From NCBI GenBank assembly GCA_026414225.1, contig JAOAJK010000003.1, positions 62,001-126,000 of the forward strand: DNA of 64,000 nt. Reading direction: 5' to 3'. Shown piece after piece: positions 1 through 9,261 of the stretch. The notes below the pieces were generated by a model. It was not told the origin of the DNA. It did no database searches and saw only the letters and a list, made by a program, of their open reading frames with translations. A program made the position numbers and the translations under genes. Position 1 is the first letter of the stretch. Each line of letters starts with the position of its first letter. This DNA comes from Thermoplasmata archaeon. GTDB lineage: Archaea > Thermoplasmatota > Thermoplasmata > Lutacidiplasmatales > SKW197.

Positions 1-321
1 GCCAAGGACCCTCAGAATCTCCCCGTAATCGCCAGGGCGTAACAAAATTGCGTCAGGAGCAAAACTTCTCACGAGACCTGGCTGAGCCGAAGCCATGCAG
101 CCCGTGATAACCAGGATTTTTTCGTATTCCCGCAGTTTCCTGATTCTTGAAATCATGTGCCGCTCCGTGGTGTCTATTACGGTGCAGGTGCCGAGGATCA
201 GGAGGTCCGCAGTTTCTGGTTTTTTCACAATTTTCCAGCCAGCTGCCACGAGCCCTCTAGCTAATGCCTCATTTTCTGCGGTGTTGAGCGTGCAGCCGTA
301 GGCTTCCATGTAAACCTTCAT
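1..321 (-). CDS. MiaB/CDKAL1-like tRNA methylthiotransferase, N-terminal part (truncated at window edge)
   Basis: Reverse strand translates as MKVYMEAYGCTLNTAENEALARGLVAAGWKIVKKPETADLLILGTCTVIDTTERHMISRIRKL...VITGCMA, typical of the UPF0004 N-terminal domain with its Cys residues. Confidence 0.88.
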   Translation of the reverse strand, partial: MKVYMEAYGCTLNTAENEALARGLVAAGWKIVKKPETADLLILGTCTVIDTTERHMISRIRKLREYEKILVITGCMASAQPGLVRSFAPDAILLRPGDYGEILRVLG

Positions 322-433
322 CCGGAAAAATAAGAGGACTGGTGTTATTTAAGGATTGGGTAGGGGAAAAGTGTGGAGGCCGTTAGAGAAATCATTTTAT
401 CTGTCTACCTATTGGGGTGCTTGAGGTGAAATT

Positions 434-1759
434 ATGGAAGTCCCAAAAATAGTTCAGGTTCCCCCAGGGAAAAAGGCAAAGAAGGTTGTTGAGGAGGATA
501 CAAAATACATTGCCACCAGCACAAAAACATCGCCGGTTGTTGCTGCAAGGGCGAAGAATGCAATCGTTGAGGATGTGGATGGTAATATCTACATTGACTT
601 CAGTGCAGGCATAGGTGTTCTCAACCTCGGGCACTGTCATCCTGCGGTGGTGGAGGCTGTCAAAACCCAGGCAGAAAAGTTGATGCACTTTGCAGGCACA
701 GATTTTTACTATGAATTCCAGGTTGAACTCGCGAAGAAATTGTGTGCAATAACACCTGGCAAATTTGCAAAGAAGGTGTTTTACACCAACAGCGGTGCTG
801 AGAGCAATGAAGCGGCAATAAAGCTGGCAAGATGGAGCACCCAGAGGAAGCAGTTCATCGCATTTATCGGCGCCTTCCATGGAAGAACAATGGGCGCTCT
901 GGCACTCACCGCAAGTAAGCCCGTGCAGCGGAACAGGTATTTCCCAGTGATGCCAGGGGTCAACCACATTCCCTATGCCTACTGCTACAGGTGCAGGTAC
1001 AAGCTGGAATATCCCTCCTGTGACCTCTGGTGCGCAAAAATCCTGGATGAGGTTTACCTTGACACCTTCATTCCCCCAGATGAGGTAGCAGGAATTTTTG
1101 TGGAACCGGTTCAGGGAGAGGGTGGCTACATCGTGCCCCCCAAAGAGTTCTTACCTGAGCTGAAAAAGATTGCCGAAAAACATGACATTCTGTTCATTGA
1201 TGATGAGGTCCAGGCGGGTTTCGGGAGGACAGGAAAAATGTTTGGCATAGAGCATTTTGGCGTTGTCCCCGATATAGTTTCAATAGCGAAGGCGATGGGC
1301 TCAGGGATTCCCATAGGTGCAATTGTGTTCAATGCCAAGTATGACTGGGGGGTCGAAGGGTCACACTCCAACACCTACGGAGGTAACTTGGTGGCCTGTG
1401 CAGCCGCAAGTGCGACAATTGATGTCATCCAGAAAGAGAAACTTACCTCCAGGGCAGAGAAACTTGGAAAGGTGATGAAGAAACGGCTGGATGAGATGAA
1501 GGACAGGTATGAGCTGATTGGCGATGTCAGGGGACTCGGTCTCATGCAGGCAACGGAGTTTGTGAAGAGCAGGAAGACAAAGGAGTATGCAAAGAAGGAA
1601 AGAGACCAGATTGTGGAACTCGCTTACAAGCGCGGGCTCATATTGCTCCCGTGCGGCAGGTCAGGGATTAGGTACATCCCGCCACTGACAATCGAAGAGG
1701 AATACCTTGATAAGGGACTGGATGTGCTGGAATCCTGCATAAAGGATGCTTCAAAATGA
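434..1759 (+). CDS. class III (acetylornithine/4-aminobutyrate-type) aminotransferase
   Basis: 441 aa; NSGAESNEAAIKLAR, FIDDEVQAGFGRTGKMF, SIAKAMGSGIPIGA (PLP-lysine motif). Confidence 0.92.
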   Translation: MEVPKIVQVPPGKKAKKVVEEDTKYIATSTKTSPVVAARAKNAIVEDVDGNIYIDFSAGIGVLNLGHCHPAVVEAVKTQAEKLMHFAGTDFYYEFQVELAKKLCAITPGKFAKKVFYTNSGAESNEAAIKLARWSTQRKQFIAFIGAFHGRTMGALALTASKPVQRNRYFPVMPGVNHIPYAYCYRCRYKLEYPSCDLWCAKILDEVYLDTFIPPDEVAGIFVEPVQGEGGYIVPPKEFLPELKKIAEKHDILFIDDEVQAGFGRTGKMFGIEHFGVVPDIVSIAKAMGSGIPIGAIVFNAKYDWGVEGSHSNTYGGNLVACAAASATIDVIQKEKLTSRAEKLGKVMKKRLDEMKDRYELIGDVRGLGLMQATEFVKSRKTKEYAKKERDQIVELAYKRGLILLPCGRSGIRYIPPLTIEEEYLDKGLDVLESCIKDASK

Positions 1760-1769
1760 GGTGCTGCAG

Positions 1770-2720
1770 TTGAGGTGTCTGGTAACTGGTGGTGCTGGCT
1801 TCATAGGGAGCCATCTGGTGGATGCCCTGGTCTCCCGGGGTGATGAGGTCACGGTCATAGACAATCTGTCGAGTGGAAGGATAGAATACATCAGGGAACA
1901 CATTGCCAGTGGAAAGGTGAAATTCATCCAAGGTGACCTGCTGAACCGGGAGGATGCTGCGAAGGCGGTGGACGGGATGGAGGCTGTGTTTCATCTCGCC
2001 GCAAACCCGGATATAAGGCATGGCACTGCAAACCCAGATGTGGATTTGAGGCAGGGTGTGGTTGCCACCCACAACCTGCTTGAAGCGATGCGGCAGGGAA
2101 ATGTGAAAAAAATCGTGTTTGCATCCAGTTCTGTGGTCTACGGTGAGGCGAAGAAGATTCCAACCCCCGAGGACTACGGGCCCCTCATGCCCATCTCTCT
2201 CTACGGTGCGGCCAAGCTCGGTGCTGAGGGTTTCATCACCGCCTACTGCGGTTCGTATGGACTCCAGGCATGGATTTACAGGTTTGCAAATGTGGTGGGA
2301 CCGCGGGGAACCCATGGTGTCATAGTGGACTTCATCAACAAGCTGAAGAAAAATTCTGGAGAACTTGAGATCCTTGGGAATGGAAAGCAGACAAAGTCGT
2401 ATCTGAGCGTCGAGGACACGGTAGGCGGGATGCTCCACGGGTTTAACCATGCCAACGAGCAGGTGAACATCTTCAACCTCGGAACCAATGACTGGATAAA
2501 TGTTACAAGAATTGCAGAGATTGTGGTGGAGGAACTTGGGCTCAGGGATGTGAAATTCAGATACACCGGGGGAGACAGGGGCTGGAGCGGGGATGTGCCT
2601 AGAATGCTCCTTTCCACGGAAAAAATCGGGTCGCTCGGATGGAAACCACTGCACAGGTCAGAGGATGCTGTTAGAAGGGCGGTGAAAGCCGTTGCCGGGG
2701 AACTCTGGGGTGGGGGTTGA
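1770..2720 (+). CDS. NAD-dependent epimerase/dehydratase (UDP-glucose 4-epimerase-like)
   Basis: RCLVTGGAGFIGSHLVDAL Rossmann motif, SLYGAAKLGAE YxxxK motif. TTG start at 1770 chosen because of upstream GAGGTG; the ORF track starts at 1746. Confidence 0.9.
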   Translation: MRCLVTGGAGFIGSHLVDALVSRGDEVTVIDNLSSGRIEYIREHIASGKVKFIQGDLLNREDAAKAVDGMEAVFHLAANPDIRHGTANPDVDLRQGVVATHNLLEAMRQGNVKKIVFASSSVVYGEAKKIPTPEDYGPLMPISLYGAAKLGAEGFITAYCGSYGLQAWIYRFANVVGPRGTHGVIVDFINKLKKNSGELEILGNGKQTKSYLSVEDTVGGMLHGFNHANEQVNIFNLGTNDWINVTRIAEIVVEELGLRDVKFRYTGGDRGWSGDVPRMLLSTEKIGSLGWKPLHRSEDAVRRAVKAVAGELWGGG

Positions 2721-2721
2721 A

Positions 2722-3231
2722 ATGGTGAAAACTGTTTTGGTGCCCACGGACGGGTCCGGGGACATGGAGAGGATACTCGCTATTGCGGTCGACATTGCTA
2801 ATACCATGGGTGCAAAGATTTACGGGGTGTATGTGGTCGATCTCACCCCGTTCATCGGTTTTCCAGAGGACGAGGTTACGCAGGCCATAAAGGCAAAGCT
2901 TTATGAAGAGGGCTGGAATGCCCTCAGGGCCGTTGAAAAATTTTGCAGGGAGCGGGGCAGCGATGTGGAGGTGCTGATTGAAGAAGGAAATCCTGCAGAA
3001 CGGATCATAAAAACCGCAAAGAAGCTGAAGGTAGACCTGATTGTCATGGGCACGAGACAGGTGCCTGAAGAAGAGTTTCTGCCCTCACTCACAACCACCG
3101 ATAGAATTACAGAGGAGGTAGCAACGATCGGCAGGACTCTGACCAGAAAACTGTTTGGAAGCACAGCGGAGAAGGTAATTGCTGGAGCCCACTGTGATGT
3201 GCTGGCTGTCCCGATTTTCAGGGAGGAATGA
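2722..3231 (+). CDS. universal stress protein (UspA family)
   Basis: MVKTVLVPTDGSGDMERILAIAVDIAN...DLIVMGTRQ...CDVLAVPI. Confidence 0.88.
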   Translation: MVKTVLVPTDGSGDMERILAIAVDIANTMGAKIYGVYVVDLTPFIGFPEDEVTQAIKAKLYEEGWNALRAVEKFCRERGSDVEVLIEEGNPAERIIKTAKKLKVDLIVMGTRQVPEEEFLPSLTTTDRITEEVATIGRTLTRKLFGSTAEKVIAGAHCDVLAVPIFREE

Positions 3232-3233
3232 AG

Positions 3234-3692
3234 ATGGTTGAGAACGCACCAGAAGGTGTCAGGAGCATGCTGATAGCCACCGATGGTTCCGATGGCATGG
3301 AAGAGGTGTACAGGCTAGCATTTGACATGGCTAAAAATCTGAATGCAAAGGTGTTTGCGCTTTATGTGGTTGACCTTTCCCCGTTTGCAGGATTGCCGGA
3401 GGATGATGTGCTTGTGCGGGCAAAGGCGAGGCTATACGAAAATGGCTGGAATGTGCTCAGAAGTTTGAAAGAGGTTGCCACGCAGGCGGGAATTGAAGCG
3501 GAGGCGATGGTGGAGGAGGGAACTCCGTCTGAAAAAATAGTGAAGATTGCGAAAAAGTTGAAGGTTGACATGATTGTGATGGGCACGACAGGTAAATCAG
3601 GGATTGATAAAATCCTGCTCGGGAGCGTCGCCGAGACCGTGATAAAGAATGCTCCCTGTCCTGTGCTTGCGGTCAGAAAAACTACCAGTTAA
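3234..3692 (+). CDS. universal stress protein (UspA family), tandem paralogue
   Basis: SMLIATDGSDGMEEVYRLAFDMAKN...DMIVMGTTGKSGIDKILLGSVAETVIKNAPCPVLAV; similar to the preceding ORF. Confidence 0.92.
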   Translation: MVENAPEGVRSMLIATDGSDGMEEVYRLAFDMAKNLNAKVFALYVVDLSPFAGLPEDDVLVRAKARLYENGWNVLRSLKEVATQAGIEAEAMVEEGTPSEKIVKIAKKLKVDMIVMGTTGKSGIDKILLGSVAETVIKNAPCPVLAVRKTTS

Positions 3693-4197
3693 GGGCGAAG
3701 CAGCAAAATTTTCCGTTTTTTGTCTGGCACTCTATCTCAGAAACCGTACCATCGTGTCCCGTTTGCTCCGCGATTCCCTTCAGAACACCAATCCAGGATG
3801 CACAGCATTCGCTCCTGAAGTTTATGTTGCCCACATAGAGCTTTACTCCATTTTCTTCGATGTGAACCGAGATATGCGCATGCCTGAAACATTCAGAGAT
3901 TGCGTAGGCCGTTCGCTGGAGGGCTTTTTTTATGTCCTTCTCTTGATTTTTCTGGCCGTAGAAAAGGGCAACCTGCTTTCCTGCATTCAGGACATGGTCC
4001 TCGCCTTTCTCTCGGCTGAGCCATGCAATTATCTCGCAGAAGGCTGAGACAGGATACTCAACTCCATCCTCAATTTTTCCATACTTCTGGAGACCAGCCT
4101 CCTTGAGACACGAATTGTAACCTAGAGGACCCCATCTGGTGCTAATGTAATTCAGATAGAGATTGAGAAACCTCCCTCTGACATACACTCCTTGCAT
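3682..4197 (-). CDS. hypothetical protein, possibly V4R/heme-NO-binding-like sensor domain
   Basis: 171 aa ORF, convergent with uspA; ends GVLKGIAEQTGHDGTVSEIECQTKNGKFCCFALNW, resembling the C-terminus of V4R-type domains. Weak similarity. Confidence 0.55.
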   Translation of the reverse strand: MQGVYVRGRFLNLYLNYISTRWGPLGYNSCLKEAGLQKYGKIEDGVEYPVSAFCEIIAWLSREKGEDHVLNAGKQVALFYGQKNQEKDIKKALQRTAYAISECFRHAHISVHIEENGVKLYVGNINFRSECCASWIGVLKGIAEQTGHDGTVSEIECQTKNGKFCCFALNW

Positions 4198-4315
4198 CCG
4201 ATTTCAATATGGCATTGCAGTATATAAAACTTACAACACTATAATACGGGAAGATAGTGATGGCAATCAGAACATGCGTTTTACATAGTGGAATTTCAAA
4301 TCCTCGTGGGTCCCG

Positions 4316-5176
4316 CTACCCTTCTCCCTTCTCACTCTTGATTTTCTCCCGCAGGGCAAGGAGGGCTTCCCGTTCCTTCTTGATTTTTTCAGCAAGTGCA
4401 TTCAATTTTCCTTCCCTTTCTGCAAGGAATCTTTCCTTTTCTGCGAGAGTTTCCTCCCGCTTTCTTAGCTCTTCCTCTTTTGCAGCCAGTTCTGACGAAG
4501 TTGCCGTACCTCCTGCCTTCTCCTCCATAGTTTCAATCTTGGATTCCCGTTCGAACAATTCCTTTTCCTTTTCTTCAAGGGTTCTGGCGTATTCCTCCTG
4601 CTTCTTCTCAAATTCTTCCAGAATCTTCTCCCTCTCCTCGAGATGGGCAAGTTTTGCCTCGTAATCCCTTTTTGCCTTCTCGCCTTCCAGATACTTTTCT
4701 TCCGCCTTCTTGAGGTTTTCCTCCAGCACTTTTGAACTTTCTATGATACTTTTCTCCCGTGCCTCGATTTCCTCTGCTTTCCGCCTTAACTCTTCCATCT
4801 TCTCCCTGTATGTAGCTTCCATTTCCTCATACTCTTTCTTCATACTTTCAAACTGGGTCCGCATCTTCTTGTATTCATCAATCCTTGCCTGGAGTTTTTC
4901 AATCCGTTCAGTGGTGCTCTTCTCCCGTTCCTCGATAAGGTCCTCCCGTTTCCTGAGGTCCTCCTCCCTCTTCGCAAGGTTTTCCTTCTGGAGTGTGATT
5001 TCCTTCAAAAGCGCATCAGCTTTCGCTTCCTTCTCAGACGCCTCTCTTAGCAGGGCCTCCACCCTTTTTGTTTCCTCTTTCAATCTCACGAGCATCTTTG
5101 CGATTCTCTCCTTCTCGTCCGGTTTTTTCTTCGTCTGCTGCTCAGCACCTGCTTTCTCTTCGGTTGGCTCGGCCAT
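4316..5176 (-). CDS. long charged coiled-coil protein
   Basis: MAEPTEEKAGAEQQTKKKPDEKERIAKMLVRLKEETKRVEALL...; continuous E/K/R-rich heptad-like sequence. ATG at 5176 is more likely than the 5263 start. Confidence 0.75.
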   Translation of the reverse strand: MAEPTEEKAGAEQQTKKKPDEKERIAKMLVRLKEETKRVEALLREASEKEAKADALLKEITLQKENLAKREEDLRKREDLIEEREKSTTERIEKLQARIDEYKKMRTQFESMKKEYEEMEATYREKMEELRRKAEEIEAREKSIIESSKVLEENLKKAEEKYLEGEKAKRDYEAKLAHLEEREKILEEFEKKQEEYARTLEEKEKELFERESKIETMEEKAGGTATSSELAAKEEELRKREETLAEKERFLAEREGKLNALAEKIKKEREALLALREKIKSEKGEG

Positions 5177-5263
5177 CAAAATGCCTCCGGAGGGGAATAG
5201 CACAGGTGAGAGATAACCTTTTCGCAGTAATGAGAGGGTAGAGGAGAGGGGCAGGGAGCCCAC

Positions 5264-5671
5264 TCAGACATCGAGAATCACGGTTCCGTACCCCTGCGAT
5301 TCATTGATTTCCAGCATGTGGTAGGTTATGCCTTTTACGAGTAATTTCAGTTCGTGTGCCTTTATTTTTTCTCCCCTGACCCGTGCCCTGAGCACAAAGA
5401 TTCCATCTTCCTTTTCGATGTTTACATCAAACCCGGAGAACACGAGCCTGGCAGTGTCATGAAGGAAAAGAAGTTCCGAGAGATAGGCAAATGCCAGTTC
5501 CTCATAATTCTCTCCCCGCACCTCGATTTTTTCTTCTATTTCCTGCCTCACGGTATTCAGATCTACAATTAATGAAAACATGCCCCTACTCATCTCCTGT
5601 AGAATTTCTGCAGGCGTTTTTCCGTAGCCCTTTATTCCCACATCAGCGGTATGCTCGATTATCTCATACAT
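5264..5671 (-). CDS. archease
   Basis: 135 aa MYEIIEHTADVGIKGYGKTPAEILQEMSRGMFSLIVD...VKGITYHMLEI. Confidence 0.92.
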   Translation of the reverse strand: MYEIIEHTADVGIKGYGKTPAEILQEMSRGMFSLIVDLNTVRQEIEEKIEVRGENYEELAFAYLSELLFLHDTARLVFSGFDVNIEKEDGIFVLRARVRGEKIKAHELKLLVKGITYHMLEINESQGYGTVILDV

Positions 5672-5701
5672 TGCCCTACCTTAATCCAAAATGAAATAAA
5701 T

Positions 5702-7045
5702 TTATTTCCATGGAAACTCAGGTTTCAGGAAACTGAGAAGCATGTTTAGCGAGGTGGTTGTGTTCAGTTCAGTGGCTTCCATGACCTGAATTTTCCTGCC
5801 CGCAAGGTCCTTGCCCGTGTTCCATGTTACGACATGGGTCCTCAAAAATTCCAGAGCGTCGTTTTCATCGTTCAGCAGACCCACAACCCATCTCCCGCCA
5901 GATACAAAGGGTTTGAGGAATATACCCTTACTTCCGGAGTATTTTTCGAGGAAATTTTCGGAGTTTCTGAGCCATACATGTGGCCCCGAGTGAAGATAGA
6001 GTTTCGGGATTTGCTGGGCCTCCAGTTCTAAGAAAATCCAGATTTCTTTTTCTGTGAAGAACGAAAATGAACGAAGCACCTTGAACCCGGCCAGCCCAAG
6101 GTTCTGGGCGAGCACCCTCTCCATCTTCTTTACCTGCGGGGCAATAATGTCATCCACCTTTTCAGGTCTTTCTGTGAAAACTGCAAGAATTGCGGTGCCC
6201 GCCTTCTCTATGTAACGCCTGACTTCCATTCTAGCTTTGTTCACAGGCAGGATTCTCTTTTTCGGGAAGAAAAATTTGATATCCGGTTTCTCAAGATACT
6301 CCCTGGCCGCCACTATGAAGAGAGAGAGGGACTCGAGGGAGACCGCGGACGCGACATTTCTACCCGGGTCGACAGGGTCGATGAACACCAGTGGCTCAAG
6401 GAATTTCTTTACCGGCTCCTTCTCAATCCACATGTGCACATTTGCCCGCCAGTTCCTGGCACTCTCGAGCACGCCCCTGAAACTTCCGTATTTTATAATA
6501 AGGAGTTCACACAGATAGCCAGAAAAACCCTGGACTGCGGCCTCTGCCCCGTAGATGCCTATACCTTTCAGGAACCGTTTGAGCAGCCGGACCTCATCCT
6601 TCTGGTCCTCCTTCAGATGTTCGTTCACATACTTGTTATGGAATGGGGTTCTATCCACGGCGCTCAGTTTCTTCGCCGGGTCTTTCACCCTGTAACAGGG
6701 GACGATGTCCACCTCGAAACCCTTGTAAATTCCGTGCACATATGGGTGCTCGGCGTATTTCAACTCCCCTTTGAGCACACCCATTCCAATCTCTATGCCC
6801 CTCTTCTCCAGCTCATCTTTCGGAAGGTTTTCAGGGAACAAGAGAAAGAGGTCAATGTCCTTGCTCTCCTGCAGATAGGTATCCCTGGCACAGGAACCAA
6901 CAACAAGGACCTCTGCATCCGCCTGATGATTTGCGATGCTTGTTTCCAGCATCTCTTTTAATTCCCGTATGGTCTCCTCGACCCGCTTTCGGGTTTTTGA
7001 ATCTGGACGAATTTTTTCAAGGACTTTCTTCTCAATTTCGAGCAT
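5702..7045 (-). CDS. cca: archaeal (class I) CCA tRNA nucleotidyltransferase
   Basis: 447 aa; VVGSCARDTYLQESKDIDLFLLFP nucleotidyltransferase signature, VQGFSGYLCELLIIKYG. Confidence 0.95.
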   Translation of the reverse strand: MLEIEKKVLEKIRPDSKTRKRVEETIRELKEMLETSIANHQADAEVLVVGSCARDTYLQESKDIDLFLLFPENLPKDELEKRGIEIGMGVLKGELKYAEHPYVHGIYKGFEVDIVPCYRVKDPAKKLSAVDRTPFHNKYVNEHLKEDQKDEVRLLKRFLKGIGIYGAEAAVQGFSGYLCELLIIKYGSFRGVLESARNWRANVHMWIEKEPVKKFLEPLVFIDPVDPGRNVASAVSLESLSLFIVAAREYLEKPDIKFFFPKKRILPVNKARMEVRRYIEKAGTAILAVFTERPEKVDDIIAPQVKKMERVLAQNLGLAGFKVLRSFSFFTEKEIWIFLELEAQQIPKLYLHSGPHVWLRNSENFLEKYSGSKGIFLKPFVSGGRWVVGLLNDENDALEFLRTHVVTWNTGKDLAGRKIQVMEATELNTTTSLNMLLSFLKPEFPWK

Positions 7046-7945
7046 TTACTTCCGCACCCTTTCCAGAACAATCGCTATTCCAGCCCCGAACATCGCGAAA
7101 AGAGCAAGCGGAAATTCTGGTACTATGTTAGACGGGTTGTTGGGTCCAACGCCGCTGTTGAGGGCTGTGTAATTCCAGTAGGCGGTGAGTGCCTGAGGAC
7201 TTGGACCCGTGGGATTCTGTGTGGGTGTGGGTCCGAATAGCCAGTTATTGGCACCGTTTGTGAGGAAGAGCACAACTTTCACCGCACTCGGGTTTCCGAT
7301 GTCCGCAAACGGAATCTCAATTTCCGCTGTGCCATTGTCCCAGTGCCATGCAGGATAACCACCATTGCCCGTGTAGGGCATGTCAATCTGCCACCCAGAC
7401 CCATTCCAGTGCCTCAAATTCCAGTAGTAGTTCGTGTCCCCGTAGGGCCTCGGCTTGAAAACGAAGCACCAGTCAGCGGCGAATGGGAGGGTGTGCTGCC
7501 CGTTCCAGTCCACGGAGGTTGTCGCACCTCCAGGGGCAGTATCCAGATAAACCCAGAGCACATCGTAATCATCGGTTGCTCCGTGGAAGGTCTCACCTCT
7601 GAAAAGCCCGACAAAGAGCGAACTTCCATTCCATGTGAAATACCAGTTAGCGTTATCCTTGCCTGTCAGATTCTCGTCGGTGTGCCAGTCACTCAGGTTC
7701 GCATCCACCGTAATGTTGTGGTAGGTTGTGAGTGGCAGAAAATTCTGGGTACTGGAGAATGATATGGCTGGCTTCAGGGCAGGGGCAGAGAACCCGAGGA
7801 GGAGCAGACCTCCGAGAAGGAGCAGGGTAAGCGGCGTCCATTTTTTCCCTGCAGAAATTCCCCTTTCTGTCCGTTTTCCACTCCCACTGCCCGTAGAGCC
7901 GCAAACAAGTCCATTTCTTCGGGTTAAGCTTTTCATCTCCATCAC
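7046..7945 (-). CDS. secreted/anchored protein with CBM9-like domain and C-terminal sorting-type tail
   Basis: N-terminal hydrophobic segment; NITVDANLSDWHTDENLTG...WNGSSLFVGLFRG (CBM9-like); C-term NIVPEFPLALFAMFGAGIAIVLERVRK. Confidence 0.75.
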   Translation of the reverse strand: MMEMKSLTRRNGLVCGSTGSGSGKRTERGISAGKKWTPLTLLLLGGLLLLGFSAPALKPAISFSSTQNFLPLTTYHNITVDANLSDWHTDENLTGKDNANWYFTWNGSSLFVGLFRGETFHGATDDYDVLWVYLDTAPGGATTSVDWNGQHTLPFAADWCFVFKPRPYGDTNYYWNLRHWNGSGWQIDMPYTGNGGYPAWHWDNGTAEIEIPFADIGNPSAVKVVLFLTNGANNWLFGPTPTQNPTGPSPQALTAYWNYTALNSGVGPNNPSNIVPEFPLALFAMFGAGIAIVLERVRK

Positions 7946-7981
7946 TGGTATGAGAATAGGTTCGGGATATATAACGGTTGC

Positions 7982-8575
7982 TTATCTGCGAACACGACCG
8001 TTTTTCACCCTGAGCAAACCCACATGCAATTCCTCGAAGAAAAATTTTGCGGATTTGAGCGGAGTTATGGAATAAATCCCTTTGAAACGGTTGATTGCAT
8101 CTACATTGTGCGAAGAATAGAGCAGGTAGATGACCCCGTCCGTTTCAACAAATTTCCACGCATCGGCGAGAAATCTCCGTATGACCCCGGAACCATCGGG
8201 ACCGCCGTCAAGTGCCAGATTGAATTCTCCATCAACCCTGTCCTCCTCGTTTGTCGGCAGATACGGTGGATTGAAAATTATCACATCATATTTTTCATTG
8301 ATTTTCTCAAATAAGTCAGACACGACAAACTTTACTCTCACATTGTTTGCCAGTGCATTCTGCCTCGCATTCTCTATCGCTTTTTCCGAAACATCCGAAG
8401 CCGTTACCTCAGCACCCTTCAACGCACAGTGAATTGCAATGTAGCCAGAGCCAGTTCCAATCTCCAGAACCCTCATTCCAGTTCTCACATCCACCGCCTC
8501 AAGGAGCAAAAATGTGTCTTCTGACGGAGGATAAACTTCAGTTTCATAGAAGATTTTGAGTTTTTCCTGTTGCAT
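7982..8575 (-). CDS. HemK/PrmC-like (archaeal HemK2-type) protein methyltransferase
   Basis: YPPSEDTFLLLEAVD...VLEIGTGSGYIAIHCA...DVIIFNPPYLP (NPPY motif). Confidence 0.9.
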   Translation of the reverse strand: MQQEKLKIFYETEVYPPSEDTFLLLEAVDVRTGMRVLEIGTGSGYIAIHCALKGAEVTASDVSEKAIENARQNALANNVRVKFVVSDLFEKINEKYDVIIFNPPYLPTNEEDRVDGEFNLALDGGPDGSGVIRRFLADAWKFVETDGVIYLLYSSHNVDAINRFKGIYSITPLKSAKFFFEELHVGLLRVKNGRVRR

Positions 8576-9079
8576 CTATGTCCTCTTTCGCTCCAGTACT
8601 GCAATTTCGTTCTCGATTTCCGCGCAGTGCTTGAGGATGATTGCCTCCTCTATCTTGTGCCCCTCCTCCTCCTCATGCATCGAAACAATGTGGATTACTT
8701 CCTTCGGTAACCCGTGCTTCGAGCAGAGCAGCACACTACTTACATCATGTTCCAGCAAACTCTCGTTTTTCCTGAGTTCTCCGCCTTCCAGCCGATGGTC
8801 AGCGGCAATTCCCACATCATGCAGAATTGCCCCCGCAATCAACCAGTCCATGTTCACATCCCTGCGGACTATCGCAACTGCCATCGCCATCTGGGTAATT
8901 CTTCTGGTGTGGTCAACAAGCGAAATTTTTCTTTTTGCCTCGGGCATTATTATTTTCTTCACAATCTCTATGTTTCCACCCGTGGCCTCCCTCCATACGG
9001 CAGCAACTTTCTCTTTCAAGCTCTCATCCTTTATTTTCTGAATCTCAGGAAAAACCCGGATTACATCATCCTTGTCCAT
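8576..9079 (-). CDS. HD domain phosphohydrolase
   Basis: LVDHTRRITQMAMAVA...AGAILHDVGIAADHRL...EVIHIVSMHEEE: conserved His/Asp pattern of HD superfamily. Confidence 0.85.
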   Translation of the reverse strand: MDKDDVIRVFPEIQKIKDESLKEKVAAVWREATGGNIEIVKKIIMPEAKRKISLVDHTRRITQMAMAVAIVRRDVNMDWLIAGAILHDVGIAADHRLEGGELRKNESLLEHDVSSVLLCSKHGLPKEVIHIVSMHEEEEGHKIEEAIILKHCAEIENEIAVLERKRT

Positions 9080-9261
9080 GCCTTTTTCCCAACGCTCAAT
9101 AAAGCAAAATAGTATTTAAAATTTCATACATGGTCCCCAGGTGTTTTGCTTACCGGGAAATCAAATAATCGTCCGGCTCGAATAATGGATGTAGATTTGG
9201 AAATCCTTATAGATGCGAACGGATATGGGGTTCCGAGGATAACAAGCCAGGTGAAAATAAA

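Noticed and set aside
1668-2654. 328 aa minus-strand ORF opposite the epimerase gene
   Set aside because: Antisense to clear aminotransferase/epimerase coding sequence; composition and lack of motifs indicate a spurious ORF.
4285-4325. tRNA-3'-end-like string (ttcaaatcctcgtgggtcccgcta)
   Set aside because: T-loop-like TTCAAAT is present, but the flanking 5-bp stem (GGAAT/CCTCG) does not pair and there is no matching acceptor, D or anticodon arm upstream.
7046-9079. Possible RNA-repair cluster around archease and CCA-adding enzyme
   Set aside because: No RtcB or other ligase/repair gene is present here; the genes are ordinary housekeeping neighbours.
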